Shown piece after piece: positions 1-9,100 of a stretch of 64,000 nucleotides of DNA. The DNA comes from Moraxella nonliquefaciens. Lineage in GTDB: Bacteria > Pseudomonadota > Gammaproteobacteria > Pseudomonadales > Moraxellaceae. Where the stretch lies: NCBI RefSeq assembly GCF_001679005.1, contig NZ_LXTW01000032.1:186001-250000 (forward strand). The letters run 5' to 3'. Made by a program: the position numbers and the translations under genes. Under the pieces are notes generated by a model, which saw nothing but the letters and a program-made list of their open reading frames with translations, did no database searches and was not told where the DNA came from. The number at the start of each line of letters is the position of its first letter. The stretch's first letter is position 1.

Positions 1-422
1 GCCAAATTTAGCATGGTATTGGCAGATTTGATGAGTTGACGATAAACCGAAAATTCACGCACCCTCTTAGCATAAGGAATTAGGTTAAAGAGTGTGGCAG
101 GGCTTTGGTTGATTTGCATAAGATACTCCTCACCGCCTGCCATGGCAAGTAGGTTTTGCTGGTTTAAAAAGTCATGTACCATCAGCGTATCATAAGGTTG
201 ACGAATGCGTGATAAGTGATTGATGGCATTGAAAATCTGACGATGACGCTCACCATAAAAATCCTCCGCTTTGATGATGCCATCAATCTTTTCAAAGGAA
301 TCATCAACACTCATAAGTGATGCCAATAAAGCCCGTTCAATGTCCATATTGTGTGGTGGTTGTAGAGTTAGTAGCTCATCAACAGCAGTTTTGGGGTTTT
401 TTGGGGTATTTGGGTCGGTCAT
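1..422 (-). CDS. dnaB: Replicative DNA helicase DnaB, N-terminal part (cut by window edge)
   Basis: The reverse strand from the ATG at 420-422 stays open to the window edge for about 140 codons. The conceptual protein begins MTDPNTPKNPK and then has PPHNMDIERALLASLM, a close match to the conserved DnaB N-terminal motif (PPHNIEAEQALLGSLM type). The rest fits the N-terminal dimerisation domain: VHDFLNQQNLLAMAGGEEYL, then a hydrophobic helix and YAKRVREFSVYRQLI. DnaB is the hexameric ATP-dependent helicase that unwinds DNA at the replication fork and binds primase. The RecA-like ATPase domain lies outside the window. It is divergent from pdxA across a gap of about 115 bp, which must hold promoters for both. 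No clear Shine-Dalgarno sequence precedes the ATG. Confidence 0.9.
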   Translation of the reverse strand, partial: MTDPNTPKNPKTAVDELLTLQPPHNMDIERALLASLMSVDDSFEKIDGIIKAEDFYGERHRQIFNAINHLSRIRQPYDTLMVHDFLNQQNLLAMAGGEEYLMQINQSPATLFNLIPYAKRVREFSVYRQLIKSANTMLNL

Positions 423-538
423 TGTGATTGTATTTTAAAATGGGTGCTAAATTTTATCATAAAGCCCAAAAATGTGCTTTTTAAAATATCAATTAATCGC
501 TAAAATAGACGAATCATTTATCCACACATGACAAAAAC

Positions 539-1579
539 ATGCAAAATACCCTCTTAAAACCCCTGCTCATCACCACAGGCGAACCTGCTGGCATTGGTAT
601 GGACATTGTTATTGATGTGCTTGCTCACCATAGCCATGCTTTATCCGTACCGCTTATCATTTGTGCTGACAAATATGCTTTTACCGAGCGAGTGGCACAA
701 CTAACAAGGCAAAATGTGGTAAAAAAAGACATATTGGCGAATATGGCAGTGGTGGATGATGTTCACACACTTAACCTGTCTGCCCCCCATCCCATCTGTC
801 TGCTTCATGTGCCTTGTGCCAGTCCTGTGGTTGCAGGCGTGCTAAATGCTAACAATGCCAGTATGGTTCAAGCTCAGCTTGATATTGCTCACACGCTTGC
901 CAGTACGCACCAAATTCGTGCTATCATTACCGCTCCTTTGCAAAAGTCTGTGATGATAGACGGAGGTGTATGCCTAGATAATGGCGATAAATTTAGCGGT
1001 CATACCGAATATTTTATGAGCAAGGCAGGCGTGGATAAGGTGGTGATGATGCTTGCCAATGCCAAAATGAAAGTTGCTTTGGTAACCACGCACCTTCCTC
1101 TAAAAGATGTGGCAAATGCCATTACCCCTTACGCCATTTACCAAACGGTACAAATTACCCATGATGAAATGGTACACAAATTTGGCATTACCTGTCCCAA
1201 AATTTTGGTATGCGGACTAAATCCTCATGCAGGCGAAGATGGGCATTTGGGCGATGAAGAGCTGACTGTGATTAACCCTGTTTTGCAGACATTTGCCAAA
1301 CAAGGCATGGATGTCAGTCTTGCCATGCCTGCCGATACACTCTTTACCGAGCGGAATTTGGCGGCGGCGGATGTGGTGATTGCCATGTATCATGACCAAG
1401 GGCTTGCTCCCTTAAAATCGCACGGTTTTGGTGATACGGTCAATATCACTTTGGGTCTGCCCTATGTGCGTACCTCTGTTGATCATGGCACGGCATTGAC
1501 ACTGGCAGGGACAGGGCAGGCGAGCAGCAGTAGTCTTAGGCGTGCCATTGATATGGCGATGATGATGAGTGGGGGCTGA
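539..1579 (+). CDS. pdxA: 4-hydroxythreonine-4-phosphate dehydrogenase PdxA
   Basis: This 346-residue protein is the usual family length. PdxA oxidises 4-phosphohydroxy-L-threonine with NAD in the DXP-dependent branch of pyridoxal 5'-phosphate synthesis (cytoplasmic, divalent-metal dependent). Visible motifs are GEPAGIG (residues 14-20), ITAPLQKSV (about 130), GHTEYF (154-159), and the three metal-site regions TTHLPL (H185), GLNPHAGEDG (H230) and YHDQGLAPLK (H285). The ATG at 539 puts the first motif at the usual distance from the start. An ATG 11 bases upstream (528) is out of frame. No convincing Shine-Dalgarno sequence precedes the start. The gene runs convergently into the MFS gene with only 16 bp between stop codons and no clear terminator hairpin. 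Confidence 0.95.
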   Translation: MQNTLLKPLLITTGEPAGIGMDIVIDVLAHHSHALSVPLIICADKYAFTERVAQLTRQNVVKKDILANMAVVDDVHTLNLSAPHPICLLHVPCASPVVAGVLNANNASMVQAQLDIAHTLASTHQIRAIITAPLQKSVMIDGGVCLDNGDKFSGHTEYFMSKAGVDKVVMMLANAKMKVALVTTHLPLKDVANAITPYAIYQTVQITHDEMVHKFGITCPKILVCGLNPHAGEDGHLGDEELTVINPVLQTFAKQGMDVSLAMPADTLFTERNLAAADVVIAMYHDQGLAPLKSHGFGDTVNITLGLPYVRTSVDHGTALTLAGTGQASSSSLRRAIDMAMMMSGG

Positions 1580-1595
1580 TGAGATTTTCGCTGTT

Positions 1596-2924
1596 TTAAA
1601 TCCTACCACCGTCTTTTGCCATTGTCATGCTGTCTTTATGATGGGTTAATTTTAAATATAAAAATATGCCAAAGACGACATTAATCATACCTGTGATTAA
1701 AAACAGTTGGGCAATGGAGAGTTTTAATGCTGTTAGAATGATGATGGAGAAGATGGCAGAGCCGACCATAAATATCGCATTAAAGATATTATTTGCCCCA
1801 ATAATACGTGAACGATGACTGATGGGGGCATAAGCCTGCATAAAGGCATATAATGGCACGATATAAATACCCCCTGATAGACCCAATAAAAACAAATCAG
1901 CAAACACCCGAATTGTGCCATTTAGATTTAATATCTCACTGATGGTATAAGTACCATGGGCAGGTGCGATGATATGTATGCCACTTAGTGACAAATACAA
2001 ATCCACAGCAAATAAGCTAAGCCCGATGATGCCAATGGGCAAAAGTTTTAGGCTGATTTGGTTTTTGGTGAGTGTTTTACATAATAACGACCCAATGGCA
2101 GTACCAACAGAAAATAGGGTCAATAATAAAATCACCACAGATTCATTACCATGCAAAATCACTTTACTAAACTCAGGGGTTTGGGTTAAAAAAGTCGCCC
2201 CATAAAACCAAAACCAGCTATTGCCCAAAATGATAAAAAATAATAACGGCAAACTGTATAAATATTTGATGATGCCAAAACTGGTGCGAAAAATATGATA
2301 ATCAATATCTAAGTTGGGTTCGTGGGGTGCAATAGCAGGCACAAAACCAGATGCAATAAAACCCAAAACGGCGATAAATAAGGTGGTTGCTGATATCCAC
2401 ACAAGCGAGTTATCAAGCTGGGTTAAGAACCCTGCCATCATCATGCCAGTTAAGATGGCAAGACTGGTACCCGTCTGAAACAGCCCATTTGCCCCGACCA
2501 ATTCATCTTTGTGCATGACCTCAGGCAGATAAGCGTATTTGATGGGGCCAAAAAAGGCAGAATGCGTACCCATTAAAAACAACGCCACAAATAGCAGTGG
2601 ATACAGCTCAAAAACAAAACCCACAGCCGCTAAGACCATGATGATGATTTCTAACAGTTTAATGTTACGTGTCAGCCATGATTTTTCATATTTATCAGCG
2701 ATTTGCCCTGCCAATGCTGAAAATAAAAAATAAGGCAGAATGAACAGCAAGGCGGCAAGGTTGTTTAGTAGACTGACCGCAACCCCCATTTTAGCAGCAG
2801 CGGTGTAGGTGAGTACTAAGATGAGTGCTTGTTTGAATATGTTGTCATTAAATGCCCCTAAAAACTGAGTGGCAAACATTGAACTAAAACGACGAGTTTT
2901 AAATAAAGAGAATTGGGATGCCAT
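1596..2924 (-). CDS. MFS transporter of the LplT (lysophospholipid transporter) type
   Basis: This 442-residue polytopic protein shows about twelve hydrophobic segments across its length. The N-terminus contains FATQFLGAFNDNIFKQALI, the hallmark of LplT and of the MFS half of Aas-type fusion proteins. LplT flips lysophospholipids across the inner membrane for re-acylation. Here there is no fused acyltransferase domain and no aas gene next door, so the substrate is inferred from family membership only. The start at 2924 gives MASQFSLFKTRRFSSMFATQF, a short cytoplasmic lead before the first membrane segment. The gene is divergent from tamA and convergent with pdxA. A generic MFS drug exporter is the alternative, but the GAFNDN motif favours the LplT subfamily. 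Confidence 0.8.
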   Translation of the reverse strand: MASQFSLFKTRRFSSMFATQFLGAFNDNIFKQALILVLTYTAAAKMGVAVSLLNNLAALLFILPYFLFSALAGQIADKYEKSWLTRNIKLLEIIIMVLAAVGFVFELYPLLFVALFLMGTHSAFFGPIKYAYLPEVMHKDELVGANGLFQTGTSLAILTGMMMAGFLTQLDNSLVWISATTLFIAVLGFIASGFVPAIAPHEPNLDIDYHIFRTSFGIIKYLYSLPLLFFIILGNSWFWFYGATFLTQTPEFSKVILHGNESVVILLLTLFSVGTAIGSLLCKTLTKNQISLKLLPIGIIGLSLFAVDLYLSLSGIHIIAPAHGTYTISEILNLNGTIRVFADLFLLGLSGGIYIVPLYAFMQAYAPISHRSRIIGANNIFNAIFMVGSAIFSIIILTALKLSIAQLFLITGMINVVFGIFLYLKLTHHKDSMTMAKDGGRI

Positions 2925-2995
2925 GATGCTTTGTGTTGATAATAGAAATGTTGTTGTTTATAATAGCAGAGATTTTTAAAATTTTTAAAATTATC

Positions 2996-5908
2996 ATGAA
3001 AAAAGTTGTATTTGTGCACAAAAAAACACCCTTACTCTTATGCCTGCATACCGTGATGGGGATTGGGATATTGCCTGCAACAGCCAGTCCGCTGTCGGTT
3101 TCATCATTAACCAATAACCCTGATTTGCCAACATCTGTAAATGGGGCAATGACCATGACACAGGTTATGGACGAGGTTGACCAAAACACGCCCAAAGGCA
3201 CCGATGGTGTGGCAGCTACTTTGACTGATGACATTTTTTTTGATGACATCGCTGCCAGCCAAATACTAACCACAGCACAGATTGAGAATAAATTACAAAA
3301 CGCTCATATAGACAATCATTTTGAGGGTGGTTTTGCCAAGATTGATGAGACAGATATTGCCACGCTTGATACAAATAAGACCCCCATTGGGCTAGATGAG
3401 CACGCCATCACCGAGTTGCCCACTTATGAGAGCATGCTTGCCAAGCAAGATAAGGCGCCAAAGAATGAGCTTGACCCAGCCGCTTATCTGCCTGAGTACG
3501 AATATAAAGCAAGTACACTGCCCCAACGCCCTGATGCCATTGTAGATGAGATTAAACCGCCAAATCTAATCAAACGCCTGTATTATCGCTTGTTTAATGA
3601 CGGTGTGGAGGCGGTTACACGCCTTAAAGTCAATGTTTATCATGATGATGAATATGTAAAAGAGTATGTGGAACAGGAGATGGCGGTAAATGGTGCAGAT
3701 GACTTTAAAGTACCACAAGCCAAGATGACGGCAGAAAAGATAAACAATGCCAAGCTGACCGATAATGCCCAAAAATTAAACCGCAAAACCCTAAAATCTG
3801 AGCCATTTGCCAATATCACAACCGCTCTAAAAGAGATCAGTGCCCAGAGTGTGGCAGATTTTGAGGCATCGGCGGCACGTCTTAGACAGACAGTCATTAC
3901 CGCAGGTCAAGCGGTTGGTTATTATGACATGAATTTTAGCATAGAGCGAGCAGGGCCAGGCGAGATAAATTTGGTCATACACGACTTAGGAGAGCCTGTT
4001 ATTGTCCATGATAGGGTATTAGAGGTGCGTGGTTTGGGGGCAGATGACCCTGCTTATCTTCTGGCACAAGAAAATGCCCCACTAAAACAAGGCGATGTCT
4101 TTGACCATGGTAAATATGAAGCAAACAAGGCGGTTATTGATGAGGTCAGTGGTGAGCATGGTTATTTTGATGGCAGATGGCTGAATCATTCGGCGGATGT
4201 GGTATTGCCTGATAATGTGGCGGATGTGAATTTGGTCTATGATACAGGTGAGCAGTATCATTTTGATGATGTGGTTTTTTTTACCATAGATGGCGATACA
4301 GGGAAAATGACGACCGACCCTGATAAACTGCCTGTCAAACCTGAGTTGTTACGCAAGTTAGTCAGCTTTGAGATGGGTGATGCCTACAATCGCAGCGCCA
4401 CACGCAACCTAAGCAACAATTTGCTTGCCACGGGTTATTTTAATACAGTAAACACCGAGACAGTCCTGCCCAGTCAGACCCCAGAGGAGGGGATTAATTT
4501 TGAAAATATCACCACCCAAACAAACGATGGCAGTGAGACGATAGATTTGGGTGATGGTGTTACAGCAACCATTGAGCCGATTGATTTTAGTACAAGTGAG
4601 ATTATTAGTGATAAACTTGCTTTGGTCAAACAAAAAGCCGAACAACTCTATAATGCTCCTGATGACCGCCTGCTTGTTACAGACAGTAGTAAGCAATCAC
4701 GCAGTATCTTAGGGCGTATCTCAGATGCGATCAGTAGCGTAGCAAAGATGATATTACCCGATGAGTCAGGCGATGCTCTGCCAGAGCTGTCTCAGGATGT
4801 GCAATCGCCTGTGCTGGCAGGGCGAAAGCGTGGGCAGGATGTCTATGAAGATAAAAAAGTACCCCTGTATGTCTTTGTGATGTCGGACAAGCCCCGAGAT
4901 GCCCAAATCGGTGTGGGTTGGGGGTCAGACAGTGGCACAAGATTTATCACAAGGATTGAGCATAATTTACTCAACCGTGATGGCATGCAAGCAGGAGCGG
5001 ATGTACGGATATCACAAAACAAAAAAGGTGTAGATACTTACATTACTCGCCCCATCGGTCACCCCTTAAATGATAAAGCCAAAGCATCACTGGGCTATAA
5101 CGAGGAGAGAATTAATCAAGGTGTGGGGCATTTTGATTTGTCCAGCAGAACCTTAGAGACAGGATTAAGCCGTAATCTTGTCAAAGACAATGGTTGGAAT
5201 CGCACCTATTCGCTAAAATATCGTTTAGATGAGCTTAAAACCAACGCCCCACGGGAGACATGGCAGGATCTGCCAGTGCAATTTGAACATGGTAAACCTA
5301 CCCAACAAGCACTACTGCTAGGTTATGCCATGAATAAGATGGTGGCGGATAATTTGGCAAATCCCATGAAAGGTTATCGTCAGCACTACTCATTAGAGCT
5401 TGGCAAACAGGGCTTATTAACCGATACCGATATGGCAATACTAAGAGCGGGGGTAAGTGGCGTGTATAGCTTTGGTGATAACAGCCATGGAAAAGACCGT
5501 CAGCACCAGCTGATTGGCAGTCTTAATTTGGGCTATTTGTGGGCAGATGACTTTAATGCTGTACCGTATAAATTACGCTTTTTTGCAGGTGGCGACCAAA
5601 GCATTCGTGGCTACAACTATGACAGCTTATCGCCTTTATCTGATAAAGGTTATCTGACAGGAGGTCAAGCCTTAGCCGTAGCAAGCGGTGAGTATAACTA
5701 TGAAGTCCTAGAAGGGCTAAGATTGGGTGTATTTGCCGATGTGGGCAATGCCTATGATAAGGATTTTAAAAATGACACCAAAGTTGGAGCAGGCGTGGGT
5801 GTGCGTTATGCCTCCCCGGTAGGACAGGTGCGATTAGATGTGGCAACGGGCGTGGGAGAAAAAGATAAATCGGTGAAATTGCATTTTTTTATCGGAACGC
5901 CTTTTTAG
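2996..5908 (+). CDS. tamA: Omp85-family outer membrane protein TamA (long form)
   Basis: TamA is the outer-membrane half of the translocation and assembly module, which with TamB helps insert outer-membrane proteins and move phospholipids. The ATG at 2996 is preferred over an in-frame one at 2933, because it starts directly at a signal peptide (MKKVVFVHKKTPLLLCLHTV, cleavage near ATAS-PL). The protein is 970 residues, against roughly 580 for E. coli TamA. A long polar N-terminal segment is followed by POTRA repeats (VGYYDMNF, EHGYFDGRW and ATGYFNTV mark their ends) and a 16-strand barrel. The barrel has FFAGGDQSIRGYNYDSL, the (V/I)RG(F/Y) loop-6 signature, and ends in a terminal Phe. An insertion of about 125 residues (about 496-619) splits POTRA3. 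tamB follows 228 bp downstream. Confidence 0.9.
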   Translation: MKKVVFVHKKTPLLLCLHTVMGIGILPATASPLSVSSLTNNPDLPTSVNGAMTMTQVMDEVDQNTPKGTDGVAATLTDDIFFDDIAASQILTTAQIENKLQNAHIDNHFEGGFAKIDETDIATLDTNKTPIGLDEHAITELPTYESMLAKQDKAPKNELDPAAYLPEYEYKASTLPQRPDAIVDEIKPPNLIKRLYYRLFNDGVEAVTRLKVNVYHDDEYVKEYVEQEMAVNGADDFKVPQAKMTAEKINNAKLTDNAQKLNRKTLKSEPFANITTALKEISAQSVADFEASAARLRQTVITAGQAVGYYDMNFSIERAGPGEINLVIHDLGEPVIVHDRVLEVRGLGADDPAYLLAQENAPLKQGDVFDHGKYEANKAVIDEVSGEHGYFDGRWLNHSADVVLPDNVADVNLVYDTGEQYHFDDVVFFTIDGDTGKMTTDPDKLPVKPELLRKLVSFEMGDAYNRSATRNLSNNLLATGYFNTVNTETVLPSQTPEEGINFENITTQTNDGSETIDLGDGVTATIEPIDFSTSEIISDKLALVKQKAEQLYNAPDDRLLVTDSSKQSRSILGRISDAISSVAKMILPDESGDALPELSQDVQSPVLAGRKRGQDVYEDKKVPLYVFVMSDKPRDAQIGVGWGSDSGTRFITRIEHNLLNRDGMQAGADVRISQNKKGVDTYITRPIGHPLNDKAKASLGYNEERINQGVGHFDLSSRTLETGLSRNLVKDNGWNRTYSLKYRLDELKTNAPRETWQDLPVQFEHGKPTQQALLLGYAMNKMVADNLANPMKGYRQHYSLELGKQGLLTDTDMAILRAGVSGVYSFGDNSHGKDRQHQLIGSLNLGYLWADDFNAVPYKLRFFAGGDQSIRGYNYDSLSPLSDKGYLTGGQALAVASGEYNYEVLEGLRLGVFADVGNAYDKDFKNDTKVGAGVGVRYASPVGQVRLDVATGVGEKDKSVKLHFFIGTPF

Positions 5909-5952
5909 TGGTTTAATCATGAGTTTTTATCCTAGCTTAACATGCAAATTTA

Positions 5953-5984
5953 TTAATTATCTGATGGGTTAATTATCTGATGGA
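5953..5984 (+). repeat. Tandem duplication of a 16-bp unit in the tamA-tamB gap
   Basis: The unit TTAATTATCTGATGGG occurs at 5953-5968 and again at 5969-5984, differing only in its last base. It lies 45 bp downstream of the tamA stop codon. It looks like a slipped-strand duplication, and no function is evident. A second short tandem repeat (TTTGACATT plus one base, twice) lies at 6048-6067. Confidence 0.8.
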
Positions 5985-6058
5985 TTTTCTACAAAACTGA
6001 TGAGTAATAATCGGATTATCTTTATGATGGGTTTTGTTGATGTTTAATTTGACATTAT

Positions 6059-6088
6059 TTGACATTGAAAAATTACTCAAATTATGGT
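6059..6088 (+). promoter_or_regulatory. Possible sigma70 promoter for tamB
   Basis: A perfect TTGACA at 6059-6064 is followed 18 bp later by TATGGT at 6083-6088, about 50 bp before the tamB start. The TTGACA is the second copy of a 10-bp tandem repeat. The -10 match is modest, so tamB may instead be co-transcribed with tamA. Confidence 0.35.
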
Positions 6089-6136
6089 TTAATGCACCAT
6101 TTTTGATAGACTTTATCACCTAACGACCGCTTTGCC

Positions 6137-9100
6137 ATGACTGACCACAAACCCACCAACCAACAACCTAAACCTGATGATAAGGCGGATATGGATTCTC
6201 GTCAGTCAAACACACCAATCTTGCCCAACACACCGCCAACATCTAAATGGCGGATATATCTTATTCGTCTGTTTATCGCCATCATTGTCGTGCTGATGCT
6301 GATTTTTGCATTGTTGTTTTATGCCATCAGTACCGAGACAGGTACCAAGTTTGTTTTGGAGAAAATTGCAGCCGAGACAGGTACTAAACTCTCTTATGGC
6401 AAGGGCAGTTTGCATGGGGGGGTGTGGGTATCAGACATCGTTATTGCCCAAGGCGAAGAGGTGCAAATTAAGGTCAATCAAGCCTATGTCAAATTAGGCT
6501 GGCGAGCGGTCTTTGCCCGTCAGGTGCATTTGGCACAGGCAAGCATTGATAGACTGGACATCATTAATCATAAGCCGTCCACAGATGAACCATTTGACTA
6601 CCCAACCATTGATTTGCCTGTCAGTCTACGCCTACAAAATACGACCGCAAACACCGTCAGCTATACCCAAGCAGATGATAAGGGCGGTTATAAAGAGCCT
6701 GTTTATCTGTATGATATTGCTTTGGTAGATGGCAAATGGGCAGGCAGTCAGGTGCAGGTTGAAGGTGCAAAAATCAACATCAATCACGACGTGAATGTGA
6801 GTGATGTCAATGCCAAAATTGATTTGACGGGCGACTATCCACTCTCTGCCACAGCAAAAGTGAATGTGTCTGCTTTGGATAAAGCCCATTTTGATACCTT
6901 GCATCTTAGAGCCGAAGGGACACTCAAACGCACGCATGGCAAGGTGATAAGCAAATATAACAAGCATGACATTCATGGTGAGTTCATCGCTCAGGGGCTA
7001 GATGATGGCTCGCCATTTAGTGCCAAATTATATATTGACCATGCCGTCTTGCCTTATGCTGATGAACAAAATATTACAATAAAAGATGGGATAATTACCG
7101 CCGATGGCGTGGTTGAACGCATTGAGATACGCATGAATGCCAATTTGTCGGGTCAAGACATGCCAAATGGTCATTATTATGGTCGGGGTGTGGTGCGTGA
7201 TGGTGGCATAGACATTGAAATGTTAACAGCGGACACCCCAAGCGGACAGCTGACCGCTGATGGTAAGATGGAGTGGTCAGATGAGTTCATGATGGATGTA
7301 GCGGTGCATGGTCAGGGTGTGCAAGTGCGTGAGTTCATGCCTGTTGAATATGCTGATTATCAGGCTTATCTGCCCAGAGTGTTAGATGGGACTTTGGGAT
7401 TTCAATATTCTTCTTTGGATAAGACAACCAATGAAACTCGCTTAGAATTTGACTTGACTCAAAAAGATGGCGAGAGCGTGCAGGCGAGCCTTGTCCAAAG
7501 CCAAGACAGTCCTAATGCTCCGTGGCACATTCATGCCGATTGGCAAAATGTTGTGAGAACAGGTGTACCAAATATTGATAATATCAACAGTCCTTATGGC
7601 TCAGCAAGCATTCGCCTAGAAGAGGGAAAAACCTACATTGAAGGCAAGGCGAATATTAAGAGATTATCAGTTGCCCCTGCTGGGGATTATGACATTCGTG
7701 CTAAGATTGAACAGGGTGAGCGGATTGATTTGACTGATTTTCATTATCAAGGCGACGTTGGGCATTTGACAGGGACAGGGCGTATTGACCTTGCCACGAC
7801 CAACACACCTTTGAGCTGGCAGTTTGATTTGGCAACCGATGGTTTTATGCCAAATGCCTATTTTGATGCTCCTGACAAAACCCCATTTTCAATGATTAAA
7901 GGAACCATCCTAGCCACAGGGCGAATGCGTGAAGATGAAAAAAATACCAAAACAGGGTCAGCACCAACCACAACACCACAAAAAGAACCGCATGGCACAA
8001 CCAAACAGACACATGAGATTAATATTGTTCGTTCAGATTTGACAGCGACGCTGACCGATGGCAATACCGTGAATGTATCAGGCGAGGGTGGGGCATCGGT
8101 GCAGATGGTGAATGCAGAAATTGAACATTTTACCGCTGATTTTAAGGGTAAGTTTGCTCAGAGTTTTCTGCCTAAGATTGGTGCAGGTGATGTCTTGCTT
8201 GATGTTCATGGCGACCTAAATAAGATTAATATCAACACCTTAGACTATCACACCCCCAAAGGTAAGCTGTCGGCTTTGGGCATGTTAACTCTGTCTGAGG
8301 GCATCGGTTGGGAGGTGAGTGCTCGTCTTGATGAGATAGACACATCCGCCGTTGTGGATAATACGAGCTTGCTTGCTGTCATTACAGGTGATATGAGTAG
8401 CACAGGCAGTTATCAAGATGGAAGCCTTGACAATCTCGCCGCCAAATTTGCCGGTCAGCTAATCCATGATGACATACCAAATGGTCAGCTTGTGGTGGAT
8501 ATCAGTGGTGCTAATGATAACTTTGTGGTACATCGTTTGGAGCACACAGGAGAAGCAGGCGAGCTCTCAGCGTCAGGTGTGATAGACATTGGGCAAATGG
8601 CATGGGATTTGACGGCAAAGATGAATGCTTTTAACATCGGTTATTTTGTGCAGGACATGGACAGTGCATTGACAGGGGGATTTAGTACAACAGGGCGATG
8701 GGCTAAGGACATTCAGAGTGTTGCCATTAATGATTTGTCATTGACAGGCACCATGCAAGGGAATAATGTTGTTGCCACAGGTTCACTGTTTGGAGAATTT
8801 GATTTGCCCGAGGATTTGAGTGGTTATATCAGCAGTCTTAAAACCAATTCTGACAGTTTTGATTTACAAAACATTACCGATTTTCAGCGTCAGTTAGAGC
8901 AAAGCACCAAGCAAACACGCCAAATTATTCGCAAACTAGATGCGAACAAAGTTCAGCTTCGTATGGGTGATAATGTCGCAAGCATGCACGGTAATGAAAA
9001 AAATCTCACCATGGCACTAAATCTTACCAATCTAAGTCAGCTCATGCCTGATGCTAGGGGGGCGATAAAAGGCGGTTTGATTTTGGTGGATGACCGTACT

